A stretch of 64,000 nucleotides of DNA, from assembly GCA_029210265.1 (NCBI GenBank), contig JARGNP010000009.1:1-64000 (forward strand). The letters run 5' to 3'. Positions 16,686 to 26,400 of the stretch are shown piece after piece; position 1 is the stretch's first letter; every line of letters begins with the position of its first letter. The position numbers and the translations under genes are program-made. Source of the DNA: Legionellaceae bacterium. Its GTDB lineage: Bacteria > Pseudomonadota > Gammaproteobacteria > Legionellales > Legionellaceae. The notes beneath the pieces were generated by a model. That model searched no databases. It was not told the origin of the DNA and was given only the letters and a program-made list of their open reading frames with translations.

Positions 16686-19600
16686 ATGGCGAACTGGGCT
16701 GAATCGTTTTTTGAAGGGGTTGATACGTTTTTTGCCTGGTTAAGTGCGTCTTTAAAGCAAACGACAGAGTCTTATTGTGAATTAGAAACAGCTGATGCCC
16801 CAACGGTTTTAGTTAATCATGACGGTTCTTTATTGTCGGTGATACGCATTGATGGTATTACGACCTTGCTTGGGGCCGAAGAATTTCAGCGTTTGATTGA
16901 AGGTGTAACAAATGCCTTTAGCTCTCCTATGGGGCGTCCTGGCCATGCCATCCAAGTTTATTTTGAGCACGATCAAGAGCAAGTTAAACACTTGATTCAT
17001 GATATCTATAAGCCTGCATTAGCAACGAGCAAACGAGTTGGGTTAAATTTAGATGATTTATTTAATGAGCGTGAAAGTTTTCTAAGTGAATATTGCGCTG
17101 CAGAAAAAGTCTATTTTGTGTTGTATACGCGTCCTTTTTGTTTGTCTTCAGAGCAGTTAAAGCTAGCGAATGCTGCAAAAATGAAGATGCTTAAAGATAA
17201 AAAATCGCCGCCTTTCAAATCATCTCAAACGGTGTATGCAGCCATTCCTGAAATACGTGATACGCATGATGCATTTGTTCGTTCAATTTTAAATGATTTT
17301 GGTACACTTAATATCGTTGCTCGTAAGTTGGACGTGCATGAAGCGTTGTATGCCGTACGGATGACGGCCGATCCTGATTATACAGCGGATGACTGGCGGC
17401 CTCGTTTACCAGGAGATAAGCTCGCTGTTCGTGAAACCAATGCTTTTGAAGGTGATGCGTCTGATTTACTTTGGCCCTCGCTTGCCAAGCAAGTGATTCC
17501 ACGTGACGCTGAAATTATAGATAGGCGTACGGTGCTTGTCGGGAGCCGCTTGTATACCAGTTCGTACATTGATTTGTTTCCTAAAGATATTCGTTCTTTT
17601 GTATCGTTGTTTTCACGTATTTTACCGACCCATGTGCCTTGGAGAATTTCTTTTTTAGGTGAAAGTGAAGGGCTTAGTACGATTCGATTGAAAGGCTTAC
17701 TGGCTTCAATTTTGACGTTTTCTTCTGGAGAAAACCGGCTCATCAGTGACTCGGTGAATTTGCTCAAATATTTACAGCTGAATACAGACGAATCGATTAT
17801 TCGTTTACGTGTCATTGCAACCACCTGGGCTCCTGAGGGGCAGCTTGCTCTGTTACGACGCCGGGGTTCCGAGTTAGCCAAAGCGATTCAAGGTTGGGGT
17901 TTAACTGAAACTTCGGAAATCTGTGGCGATCCTTTCGCTGGCTTTGCCTCGAGTATGTTGGCTCTCACAACCACAAGCCCTGCGGTTGCTTCAATCGCGC
18001 CACTTTCAGACGTGGTCGCTATGTTACCGATCACACGCCCTGCATCCCCATGGGACACCGGTGCTTTATTATTTCGTTCGCCTGACGGTAAGCCATGGCC
18101 TTTCCAGCCCGGTTCTAATCAGCAAACCACATGGATTGATTTGGTTTATGCGCGTCCTGGTTCGGGTAAGTCGGTGTTATCTAACGCGCTCAATTTAGCG
18201 TTATGCATGTCTGGTGGTCTTACGCGTCTACCTCGTATTGCGATCATCGATATTGGCCCCTCCAGTAGCGGACTTATTTCGTTATTACGTGAAGCGCTTC
18301 CTGAAAAAGATCGTCACCTTGTGGCTTATCATCGATTACAGATGTTACCTGAATATTCGATTAATCCTTTTGATACACAATTAGGCTCAAGATATCTAAC
18401 GCCATCAGAACGTTCGTTTATGGTTAATTTTTTGACGCTTTTAACCACGCCGCTAGGCGCAGACAGGCCTTATGACGGTATGCCTGATTTGGCCGGGATG
18501 GTGGTGGATGAGTTATACAAAGGTTTAGCCGATGAATATAATCCAACCGCGTATTCACCGGGTTTAGAAGAGCTGGTCGATGGACTTTTAGAAGAGATTG
18601 GTTTTGTTCGTGATTCAAAATCAACGTGGTGGGAAGTAACCGATGCTTTATTTTCTGCGGGTTTTATACATGAAGCCATGTTGGCCCAACGTTACGCAAT
18701 GCCATTGCTTGCTGATGCGGCGTCTATTTGTCGTACACCAGCCATTGAAGATTTATATGAAAAAATTAAAGCGCCTACCGGAGAGTCGTTGATCAGCGCT
18801 TTTTCCCGTATGGTTTCCAGCGCTGTACGTGAATACCCTATTTTGTCACGCGTGACAGCGTTTGATATTGGTGACGCACGTGTCGTATCACTCGATTTAG
18901 ATGAAGTGGCTAAGAGCGGTGGTGAGGCTGCCGATCGTCGAACAGCGGTGATGTATATGTTGGCACGCTATGTGTTAGCACGGCATTATTATCTTACCGA
19001 AGAAAGCGTGGCTCATGTTCTTGAGCAATATCATCCTTATCATTTAGAACGTATCCGTGAAATTCGGGAAGATCCTAAGCGGATTGTTTACGATGAATTT
19101 CATCGAACTTCACGTTCTGCTGCGGTACGTGATCAGGTGATCATTGATATGCGGGAAGGCCGAAAGTGGAATGTTCAAATATCCTTGTTATCGCAGTCGT
19201 TGGATGATTTTGATCCGGTGATGATTGAATTTGCTACGTCTGTTTTTATTATGGATGCAGGGCCAGCTCAAACCATCGAAAAGACCGTGAAAATTTTTGG
19301 ATTGACAGAAACAGCTAAAGTCGCATTACGTACGCGTGTACATGGCCCGCGTCAAGGCGGAGCTACGTTTCTTGCGCAATTTGCGACAAAGCAAGGTATT
19401 ATGGTCCAATTACTGACATTAACACTCGGGCCTATTGAGCTCTGGGCGTTTAGCACCACCGCGGAGGATGCTATTCTCAGAAACCGGTTGTATAAGCTCT
19501 TAGGGCCGGGAGAAGCTCGCCGTTTTCTCGCATTGTTGTTTCCTAATGGCTCGATTACAAAAGAGCTGACGGGGCGTTTAGCAGCAATTAAAGAGAACGT

Positions 19601-19715
19601 AGGGTTTATTGAAGAGGAAAGTAAAACGAGCGCGATGGATCAGCTCATGGATGATATTTTGTGGACACACTCACGCAATCCAAACAGCAAGTATTTAGAA
19701 ACGCGTGAGGGCTAA
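16686..19715 (+). CDS. icmB: Dot/Icm ATPase DotO/IcmB (VirB4-like)
   Basis: DotO, the VirB4-like cytoplasmic ATPase that forms the base of the Dot/Icm channel and recruits DotB. 1009 residues, as in Legionella. The N-terminal domain is followed by the ATPase domain with Walker A ARPGSGKSV at about residues 489-497, Walker B-type KRIVYDEFHRT at about 798-808, and RTAVMYMLARYVLARHYYL in the all-alpha part. GGAGATAGAAG precedes the ATG. The stop overlaps by 4 bp the stop of the convergent gene on the minus strand, leaving no room for a terminator between them. Confidence 0.96.
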   Translation: MANWAESFFEGVDTFFAWLSASLKQTTESYCELETADAPTVLVNHDGSLLSVIRIDGITTLLGAEEFQRLIEGVTNAFSSPMGRPGHAIQVYFEHDQEQVKHLIHDIYKPALATSKRVGLNLDDLFNERESFLSEYCAAEKVYFVLYTRPFCLSSEQLKLANAAKMKMLKDKKSPPFKSSQTVYAAIPEIRDTHDAFVRSILNDFGTLNIVARKLDVHEALYAVRMTADPDYTADDWRPRLPGDKLAVRETNAFEGDASDLLWPSLAKQVIPRDAEIIDRRTVLVGSRLYTSSYIDLFPKDIRSFVSLFSRILPTHVPWRISFLGESEGLSTIRLKGLLASILTFSSGENRLISDSVNLLKYLQLNTDESIIRLRVIATTWAPEGQLALLRRRGSELAKAIQGWGLTETSEICGDPFAGFASSMLALTTTSPAVASIAPLSDVVAMLPITRPASPWDTGALLFRSPDGKPWPFQPGSNQQTTWIDLVYARPGSGKSVLSNALNLALCMSGGLTRLPRIAIIDIGPSSSGLISLLREALPEKDRHLVAYHRLQMLPEYSINPFDTQLGSRYLTPSERSFMVNFLTLLTTPLGADRPYDGMPDLAGMVVDELYKGLADEYNPTAYSPGLEELVDGLLEEIGFVRDSKSTWWEVTDALFSAGFIHEAMLAQRYAMPLLADAASICRTPAIEDLYEKIKAPTGESLISAFSRMVSSAVREYPILSRVTAFDIGDARVVSLDLDEVAKSGGEAADRRTAVMYMLARYVLARHYYLTEESVAHVLEQYHPYHLERIREIREDPKRIVYDEFHRTSRSAAVRDQVIIDMREGRKWNVQISLLSQSLDDFDPVMIEFATSVFIMDAGPAQTIEKTVKIFGLTETAKVALRTRVHGPRQGGATFLAQFATKQGIMVQLLTLTLGPIELWAFSTTAEDAILRNRLYKLLGPGEARRFLALLFPNGSITKELTGRLAAIKENVGFIEEESKTSAMDQLMDDILWTHSRNPNSKYLETREG

Positions 19716-21796
19716 GAAGAAGGACTCACGATTGATGTGGGTGATGCGTCTGGTGTATTTGCATCGTTTTTGAATGCCGCGTCTAATTCATCGCGCCCAT
19801 CTTGCAAGGCATTTTTTAATGATGCTTGTTGTTTTTCTATTTCGGTTTTGTGTGTTGATTTGGCGGCATCGCGGCCTTGGCTTGCGATGTTCTTGAGACT
19901 ATCAGCACGTTGCTGTTTAGCTCTATATTTACCGGTTTCTTTACCTGTCTGCTTATCAAGATGTTGATATAATGTTTCTTTCGTCATTTTTTGACCGTTC
20001 ATTAATACGGTAATTTTTTCTTCATCGAAACCCACTTCGAGTGCCGCTTCAAAGGCTTCTTGTGCAAGCCTTTGTGCCATTTTGGGGTTGTGGCATGTAA
20101 TCGTTGCTGTGACGGTTTTTGCACCGGTAGCTTTTACGAGTTCTGCCATGCATACCAAATCGGCTTTGGTGTTATGCTGGGCGCTGGTGTAATAGCCTGG
20201 GTCGAAGATAGGGCGAGGAAAGTCCATATGAAAGCCCAGGCCTTGGCCGTCTGCAGTGACTGTAATTTTTTTACCTGAAAGTGCGGTCAGGCCTGGATTG
20301 TAACCGAACAGCTCCCAGCCGCTAGCGCCGTTCATCAAGTCCCTAGCTTTTGCTAGATCTGGGGCTGTTTGTTTTTTTAGTGTTTCTATGGTTGCTTCAT
20401 ATTCTTTTTTTTCTTTTTTATATTGATCTATTTTATCTTGATCGTTATCGTCGTTAGCTTTTTTTAATCGCGTTTCAGTTTTTTCAAGATTTTCTTCTGC
20501 TTCATTGAGTGCCGTTTGAGCTTGATTTGGACGATCGAGCAGGCGCATGGCTTCACGTAGATTTTCGACACCCGCTTGGTCATCTCCAGTGAAAAGCACA
20601 CTTGGAGGTTTGGCTTTGTGCTCTCCAAACAACTTAGTTGGGTGACGTAGTTTGCTGATTGTGCTTGTAAATAGTTGTTGTTTGCGCTTATTGGCGGTGA
20701 GTGTCGCGAGTAAAGGAATGCGGTCGCGTTCCAGTTGCGCAGCACGGTGCATGTCAGTGATGGTACCGGTGAGTTGTTTCTCGAGCTCATCAAGATCTGG
20801 TGTGCTGGGTGGAGTGTTGAGCTGAGCACTTAATGCATCTAAATTTTTTCCTAAATTTTTAGCGTCTGCCTCAGTCATAGGTATAGGTGGAGCAGTTGTT
20901 GTTCCGTCAGGGCTGGGGATGTTTGTAGTGGTGGTACCTGTACTCGTTCCTGTATCAACTATCGTATCGCTTGCACCTGTTGTTGCACCCACACCACCTA
21001 CACCAACTCCCGTACGACCTGCACCCGCTGTTATACCCGCGCCTGTTGAAGCACCAGGTGTTGTTGTACTAGCTGTATTCGTTGTGTTAGAAGGATTATC
21101 TTTTTCAAGACTCTTGGTAAACGCCTCTGTTTGCTGGTTTAAACGTTTGAGGTGCTTGATTAAGGTATCTCGTTCTACTTCAGCGACACCTAATACAGCC
21201 CCACCTAATTTTTCTTGGCTCAATGCAGCTAAAGTATCAGCATGCGTATTGGAAGGAAGTTTCTCCAGTTGAGCGGTAAAAGCCTTGAGTTCATTTCGGA
21301 GTGCTGTTTTTTTTGTTTCTAATTGTTTGTATGTTTTTAGTTGATTTGGTGATAGTACTTTTTCTAAAGCTTCTAACTTTAACTCATTGTATGTTTCTAG
21401 TTGCTCTGTTGAGAGGTTTTCTTTAGAAGATTGTAACTTTAACTTATCGTATGTTTCTTGTTGCTCTGGTGAAAGCAGTGTTTTGTCAACTACTTTTTCA
21501 GCCAGGGCTTCGTCTTGTGTCGTGAGGTATGTTTCAACATGAACTTGAAAAGTGTCAGGTTTAGGTATACCCAGGGTGCCGTTATACGAGTTAATCATCA
21601 CCTCTTTATGGGCGGGTGACATTTGTTCAAGACGTGTTTCGTTATACCTAAAATCTCCCGTGAGACGGAAAGCATTCAGGGAGTTAAACGGATTGATAGC
21701 ACTGACGTAGGAGCCAATCCCGCCAAGCACTTCTCCGGGGAAGCTGAGGGCGGTTTGTGTTTTTTGCGTATAATTCGTATCTTGAAACCAGCTCAT
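19712..21796 (-). CDS. Large unknown protein next to icmB; candidate Dot/Icm substrate
   Basis: 694-residue soluble protein of no family that I can name. Features: three imperfect 20-residue repeats at about 106-165 (LSPEQQETYDKLKL, LSTEQLETYNELKL, LSPNQLKTYKQLET); a Gly/Thr/Ser-rich low-complexity segment (about 238-305); a charged coiled coil (about 440-500); a probable alpha/beta domain (about 515-620, KKITVTADGQGLGFHMDF to FDEEKITVLMNGQKM); a helical, Ser/Thr/Pro-rich C-terminus. No signal peptide or membrane helix. It begins 43 bp after metQ on the same strand and overlaps the icmB stop by 4 bp. Position, coiled coil and polar tail fit a translocated effector, but this is inference. AAGGGG precedes the ATG. 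Confidence 0.8.
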   Translation of the reverse strand: MSWFQDTNYTQKTQTALSFPGEVLGGIGSYVSAINPFNSLNAFRLTGDFRYNETRLEQMSPAHKEVMINSYNGTLGIPKPDTFQVHVETYLTTQDEALAEKVVDKTLLSPEQQETYDKLKLQSSKENLSTEQLETYNELKLEALEKVLSPNQLKTYKQLETKKTALRNELKAFTAQLEKLPSNTHADTLAALSQEKLGGAVLGVAEVERDTLIKHLKRLNQQTEAFTKSLEKDNPSNTTNTASTTTPGASTGAGITAGAGRTGVGVGGVGATTGASDTIVDTGTSTGTTTTNIPSPDGTTTAPPIPMTEADAKNLGKNLDALSAQLNTPPSTPDLDELEKQLTGTITDMHRAAQLERDRIPLLATLTANKRKQQLFTSTISKLRHPTKLFGEHKAKPPSVLFTGDDQAGVENLREAMRLLDRPNQAQTALNEAEENLEKTETRLKKANDDNDQDKIDQYKKEKKEYEATIETLKKQTAPDLAKARDLMNGASGWELFGYNPGLTALSGKKITVTADGQGLGFHMDFPRPIFDPGYYTSAQHNTKADLVCMAELVKATGAKTVTATITCHNPKMAQRLAQEAFEAALEVGFDEEKITVLMNGQKMTKETLYQHLDKQTGKETGKYRAKQQRADSLKNIASQGRDAAKSTHKTEIEKQQASLKNALQDGRDELDAAFKNDANTPDASPTSIVSPSS

Positions 21797-21839
21797 AGTT
21801 CAACCCCTTTGATTATATATTACTTATTGTAGCATAAAA

Positions 21840-22631
21840 TTACCAAGCTATGATGGCAGCATGGCCAAATAGCTGCTGGGCTTTCGCTTTGACGGCGTCG
21901 GAATGAAGTGCCTCTACAAAATGTTCAAGTTGCGCACGTTTTTTGGTATTGGTCTGAATCACAATAAGGTTTGCGTACGGGGAGTCTTTTGATTCGCTGA
22001 TGAGCGCATCGCGCGAGGGGTTGAGTCCTGCAGGAATTGCAAAAGTTGTGTTAATCACCGCGGCATCCACATCAGGAAGAATGCGAGGGAGTTGGGCGGC
22101 ATCCAAGCTTTTAATCCGAAGATTTTTTGGATTAGAGATAATATCTTGAACGCTTGGCGTTGGGCTTTCGTTGAGGATAATAAGCTTGGCTTCAGCTAAT
22201 AGGCGCAAGGCACGCGCCTCGTTACTTGGATCGTTCGGAATAGCAATACGTGCTTTGTTGGGTATGGCTTGAATTGATTTAATATTTTTGGAATATAAGC
22301 CTGCTGGAAATAAAAAGGTTCGTCCAATAGGCTCGAGCAAATAATGATGCGCTTTGACCGAGGCCTCAAGGTACGGTAGGTGTTGATAGACATTAGCGTC
22401 GATACTACCGTCCTGAAGTGCTGCATTAGGCAGGTTGTAATCACTGAATTCAATCACACGAATATTTAAATCATACTGATCGTGAGCAATAATCTTGGCG
22501 GCTCGAACCAAGTCACTTTCAGGGCCTGCAATGGTACCAATGGTTAGGGTATTGGGTGATGACTGCTGCTGGCATGCGATAAGAAAACAGGATACAAGCA
22601 GGGGTAAGACTAAAAATCGCATAAAACGCAT
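21840..22631 (-). CDS. metQ: Methionine ABC transporter, substrate-binding lipoprotein MetQ
   Basis: Periplasmic lipoprotein that binds methionine for the MetNI importer (NlpA family). 263 residues: signal peptide with lipobox LIAC (Cys at about residue 20), then NTLTIGTIAGPESDLV, DANVYQHLPYLEA and IPNDPSNEARALRLL, all hallmarks of the family. The ATG overlaps the region just after the metI stop, and the AAGGAG site lies inside metI. Third gene of metN-metI-metQ; the unknown 694-residue gene follows in the same direction. Confidence 0.93.
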   Translation of the reverse strand: MRFMRFLVLPLLVSCFLIACQQQSSPNTLTIGTIAGPESDLVRAAKIIAHDQYDLNIRVIEFSDYNLPNAALQDGSIDANVYQHLPYLEASVKAHHYLLEPIGRTFLFPAGLYSKNIKSIQAIPNKARIAIPNDPSNEARALRLLAEAKLIILNESPTPSVQDIISNPKNLRIKSLDAAQLPRILPDVDAAVINTTFAIPAGLNPSRDALISESKDSPYANLIVIQTNTKKRAQLEHFVEALHSDAVKAKAQQLFGHAAIIAW

Positions 22632-22632
22632 T

Positions 22633-23286
22633 TTAAACTACTCCTTGTGATAACTGGTGGGATAATTTGTCACCAAGCATTTGGATAAACTGGACAATTA
22701 TCACTAAAATCAAAACAGTTGATATCATCACGGTCAAATCAAAGCGCTGGTAGCCGTAACGAATAGCTAAATCACCCAGTCCACCACCACCTACCGTGCC
22801 TGCCATCGCTGAATAATTGACTAAGGTTGTAGCTGTAACCGTGAGTGCTTGGATGAGTGCTGGACGTGCTTCGGGTAATAAAACATGTCGGATGATTTGC
22901 CCGGTGGTTGCTCCCATGGCGTCAGCTGCATCAAAAAGGCCGCGTGGTAGGGTTTGATAGGCATTATCGACTAAACGTGCAAAAAACGGTGCGGCGCCGA
23001 GTGTCAGAGGCACCATGGCCGCATGCAATCCAATAGAAGTACCTATGAGTAAGCGCGTAAACGGTATGAGGGCGACCAAAAGTATAATAAACGGAACCGA
23101 ACGGCTAAAATTAATAATGCCACTCACGGCGCGATGAATCAGGCGGTGGGGCCTGATATCACGGCTGATAAATAGCAGTGTGCCCAAGGGTAAACCGAGT
23201 AGCGCTGCAAAACAGGTGCTAACAAACACCATATATAACGTCTCACCTGTGGCAAGCAGCATGTCATAAAGCATGGTCGGTGACAT
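22633..23286 (-). CDS. metI: Methionine ABC transporter permease MetI
   Basis: Inner-membrane permease of the methionine importer. 217 residues, five membrane segments. It carries the EAA-loop sequence DAADAMGATTGQIIRHVLLPEARPAL that contacts the ATPase, and the family motif NYSAMAGTVGGGGLGDLAIRYGYQRF near the C-terminus (cited here as positions about 153-178). The start overlaps the end of metN by 23 bp, so translation is coupled. Confidence 0.93.
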   Translation of the reverse strand: MSPTMLYDMLLATGETLYMVFVSTCFAALLGLPLGTLLFISRDIRPHRLIHRAVSGIINFSRSVPFIILLVALIPFTRLLIGTSIGLHAAMVPLTLGAAPFFARLVDNAYQTLPRGLFDAADAMGATTGQIIRHVLLPEARPALIQALTVTATTLVNYSAMAGTVGGGGLGDLAIRYGYQRFDLTVMISTVLILVIIVQFIQMLGDKLSHQLSQGVV

Positions 23287-24301
23287 ATCCGAGAATCTCC
23301 GCAGTTATATTTAACGCTTTGCAGCGTTCAAAAAAGGCATCTAAGTTATTTTTATGCGTATTAATTTCTACAACTAAGACACCGCAGGTGATGTGATTCA
23401 AGCGCTCAATATTAGCCAGTAAAATATTAATGTCCAGATGAAGTTCACGACTCACTTGGCTAATAAGCGGGCCTGTTACGGCGTCGCCTTTGAAAAATAA
23501 ACGCAGTAGAGGTTTGTTGTTTTTATCTTGCGTGATATTTTCTAGAAGACAGGCCGGCAACTCAGGGCTTAAGTGTGCACATAATAATTGCTTAGCTGGC
23601 GTGGCAGGCTGCACAAAGAGCTCGTCGAGAGCAATCACATCCACGAGCTTGCCGTGTTCCATAAGAGCTACACGATGTGCGAGTTGTTTAATCACATCCA
23701 TTTCATGCGTAATCAGTACAATTGTAATTTTATACAGTGCATTAATTTTTTTGAGTAAGTTTAAAATAGACGTGGTTGTTTCAGGATCGAGAGCAGATGT
23801 CGCTTCGTCACATAATAAAACTTGAGGCGAGCTGCTAAGCGCGCGAGCAATCGCAACACGTTGTTTTTGACCACCGCTTAAATCATGGGGTTTAGCATGC
23901 ATTTTATCGCGGAGCTCAACTAAATCGAGCAGCTCAAGCACGCGTGTCTTAATGTCTGGCTCGGGTATATTTTGAATGCGAAGAGGTAAGGCTATATTGT
24001 CATAGACTGATTTGGCTTGGAGCAAATTAAAATGCTGAAAAATCATGCCAATATGGTGGCGCGCATGACGCAAAGCTTCAGGGGTGAGTTCCGTGAGGGA
24101 TTGATGATTAACCAAAACTGTCCCGCTGTCGGGGCGCTCAAGTAAATTAAGGCAACGAAGCAGGGTCGATTTCCCCGCACCACTTTTACCGATGATGCCA
24201 AAAATTTCGCCTTCTTGAATGCTTAAGTCAATACTTTTTAAGACGTGATGCTGGCCGTAGTGCTTATTAAGCCCTGTGAGTGTAATCATGTGTGTTGTCA
24301 T
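23264..24301 (-). CDS. metN: Methionine ABC transporter ATPase MetN
   Basis: ATP-binding subunit of the methionine importer. 345 residues: Walker A GKSGAGKST (about 38-46), signature LSGGQKQR, Walker B VLLCDEATSALD, H-loop ITHEMDV, and a C-terminal NIL domain (about 255-340) that senses methionine in the family. First gene of the operon; no MetJ box or SAM riboswitch was seen in the 72 bp upstream. Two in-frame ATGs (24301 and 24289) are possible starts. Confidence 0.94.
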   Translation of the reverse strand: MTTHMITLTGLNKHYGQHHVLKSIDLSIQEGEIFGIIGKSGAGKSTLLRCLNLLERPDSGTVLVNHQSLTELTPEALRHARHHIGMIFQHFNLLQAKSVYDNIALPLRIQNIPEPDIKTRVLELLDLVELRDKMHAKPHDLSGGQKQRVAIARALSSSPQVLLCDEATSALDPETTTSILNLLKKINALYKITIVLITHEMDVIKQLAHRVALMEHGKLVDVIALDELFVQPATPAKQLLCAHLSPELPACLLENITQDKNNKPLLRLFFKGDAVTGPLISQVSRELHLDINILLANIERLNHITCGVLVVEINTHKNNLDAFFERCKALNITAEILGYVTDHAL

Positions 24302-24373
24302 GTGTATAACGTACCACCTAAAAAGTGCTTGCCAAGTATAACGAAATTCACGTGCTTTCGGTAGCGTTCGTGA

Positions 24374-26317
24374 TTAGCTTAAACTAAGCTCTGGACGATT
24401 TATAAAATATTCAAGCGCTTGGGGGTTCGCAAGCGACCCGATATTCTTGACAGCCTCGCCATTGACGCATTGTCTGACGGCGACTTCCACAATTTTTTCA
24501 TTGATGGTACGGGGAATATCAGGCACAGCTAAAATTTTTGCAGGCACATGACGTGGTGAGGCTTCGCTTCGAATGGTTTGTTTAATTTTAAGCTTAAGTG
24601 CTTCATTTAATATGATATGCTCTCGAAGTTTTACGAACAAGATAATACGAACATCATCAAGCCATGGTTGTCCAATAACAACGCTTTCTATAATTTCATG
24701 AATCTTATCCAACGGCCTGTAAATTTCAGCGGTGCCTATGCGAACGCCGCCAGGATTTAAAACCGCATCTGAACGACCATAAATCACAAGGCCGCCGTGC
24801 TTGGTTATTTTTGCCATGTCTCCGTGAGCCCAAAGATTAGGAAAGCGATCAAAATAGGCGTGCTTGTATTTGCTGCGATCAGAATCGCCCCAAAAGCCCA
24901 GTGGCATTGATGGGAAGGCTTGTGTGCAAACCAATTCGCCGGATGTATTTTGAGTCGCAAGGCCTTGCTCGTTAAATACTTGAACGTCCATGCCCAGGCC
25001 CAGGCACTGGAGTTCGCCTTTATATACGGGGCTGATGGGGTTACCTAAAGCAAAACATGAAATAATATCGGTACCGCCAGAAATTGAGCTGAGCTGAAGT
25101 TTGTGTTTGATATGCTCACGAACAAAATCATACTGCTCCGGCAGAAGCGGTGATCCCGTGGATAAAATGCTTCGCAGTGCAGTAAATTTAAATGCTGAGT
25201 TTGGATAAATCTCTCGTTTTTCTATGGCCGCTAAAAAGCGTGCGCCCGTACCAAATACTGTGACGGATTCGTTATTGATGATCTCGAACATGCGTTCGGG
25301 TGTTGGATACATGGGAGAGCCGTCGTAGAGTACTAGCGTGGTGCCCAAGGCAAGCCCTGAAACCATCCAGTTCCACATCATCCATCCGCAGGTTGTATGA
25401 AAAAATAACGTATCATCTGTATTTAGATCCGTATGTAAGCCGAGTTCTTTGAGATGCTGTAATAATGTACCACCTGTGCTGTGTGTAATGCATTTAGGTT
25501 GACCGGTCGTGCCAGACGAAAATAAAATAGTCCAAGGATGATTGAATGCAAAAGCTTGATTGGGCAGAGGATCGCCTGGGCAGAGCAATTCATCCCAGTT
25601 TAAGCTGTTTGCCCAGGTGGTTTGTGTGTGTGTTGGGTCTACTGGGCAAACAATAAGTTGCTCGATGGATGAGACAGCAGTACCAATTGCTTCGGCTTTG
25701 TTTTTTAGATCATAAGTTTTGCCATGATATTGATAACCATCGGCGATGAATAATAATTTAGGGGTAATTTGGCTTAGGCGATCAATGACAGCCGCCACCC
25801 CGAAATCAGGGGAGCACGATGACCATATGGCGCCTATGGATGCTGTTGCGAGCATGGCGATCACAGCAAATTTATTATTGGGTAGCATGGCGGCAACACG
25901 ATCGCCGGCTTGAATATTATGTGCTTTAAGGCCTGCTGAACACGCAGCAACTTGGTTTTTGAGCTCTTGATAGCTTAAAACTTCGCGATGGCCTTGTTCG
26001 TTAATACAAACCAGTGCTGCATGATTATTATCGCCAAGACCGAGCAAGTTTTGCGTAATATTAAACGTAGCTCCCTCAAACCATGTGGCATTTATCATGT
26101 GTTGGCCTGGTTTGAAAATATGCTTGGGGGGCGTATCAAAATTTATATTAAAAAAATGAGCTATTTCTTGCCAAAAAAGAGCGGTATGCTGAACGGACCA
26201 GGCATGCAAGGCTGAATAATCAGGGAGTGTACATGCGTGTTTTTTTTCAATAAGGCGCAAAAAGCGCATCATAGCAGTGTTCTCAGTGTTTTCAGGTGTC
26301 CAAACGGGTTGATTCAT
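24374..26317 (-). CDS. Acetoacetate-CoA ligase (acetoacetyl-CoA synthetase)
   Basis: ATP-dependent activation of acetoacetate to acetoacetyl-CoA, used in ketone-body or poly-hydroxybutyrate metabolism. 647 residues, the family length. ANL-superfamily motifs: LFSSGTTGQPKCITHS (P-loop-like, about 265-280), GWMMWNW and LSTGSPLLPEQYDFV typical of the acetoacetate branch, YGRSDAVLNPGGVRIGTAEIY, and a C-terminal PRTINEKIVEVAVR segment with the acyl-adenylate Lys (about residue 610). Single gene, divergent from recA; TAGGA precedes its ATG. Acetyl-CoA synthetase is less likely because of the acetoacetate-type motifs. Confidence 0.9.
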   Translation of the reverse strand: MNQPVWTPENTENTAMMRFLRLIEKKHACTLPDYSALHAWSVQHTALFWQEIAHFFNINFDTPPKHIFKPGQHMINATWFEGATFNITQNLLGLGDNNHAALVCINEQGHREVLSYQELKNQVAACSAGLKAHNIQAGDRVAAMLPNNKFAVIAMLATASIGAIWSSCSPDFGVAAVIDRLSQITPKLLFIADGYQYHGKTYDLKNKAEAIGTAVSSIEQLIVCPVDPTHTQTTWANSLNWDELLCPGDPLPNQAFAFNHPWTILFSSGTTGQPKCITHSTGGTLLQHLKELGLHTDLNTDDTLFFHTTCGWMMWNWMVSGLALGTTLVLYDGSPMYPTPERMFEIINNESVTVFGTGARFLAAIEKREIYPNSAFKFTALRSILSTGSPLLPEQYDFVREHIKHKLQLSSISGGTDIISCFALGNPISPVYKGELQCLGLGMDVQVFNEQGLATQNTSGELVCTQAFPSMPLGFWGDSDRSKYKHAYFDRFPNLWAHGDMAKITKHGGLVIYGRSDAVLNPGGVRIGTAEIYRPLDKIHEIIESVVIGQPWLDDVRIILFVKLREHIILNEALKLKIKQTIRSEASPRHVPAKILAVPDIPRTINEKIVEVAVRQCVNGEAVKNIGSLANPQALEYFINRPELSLS

Positions 26318-26400
26318 GGCGTCCTACCTTTGCGGCTACGGGGGAGGTATGTGATAATTAAGACCCTACCTCTTTTGAGCTATTTTATACAGGTGAACGA

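Noticed and set aside
24302..24373. MetJ box or SAM riboswitch before metN
   Set aside because: No AGACGTCT repeats and no riboswitch-like structure are visible in the 72 bp.
26318..26400. LexA (SOS) box before recA
   Set aside because: Only an ACAG half-site is present; no CTGT at the needed distance.
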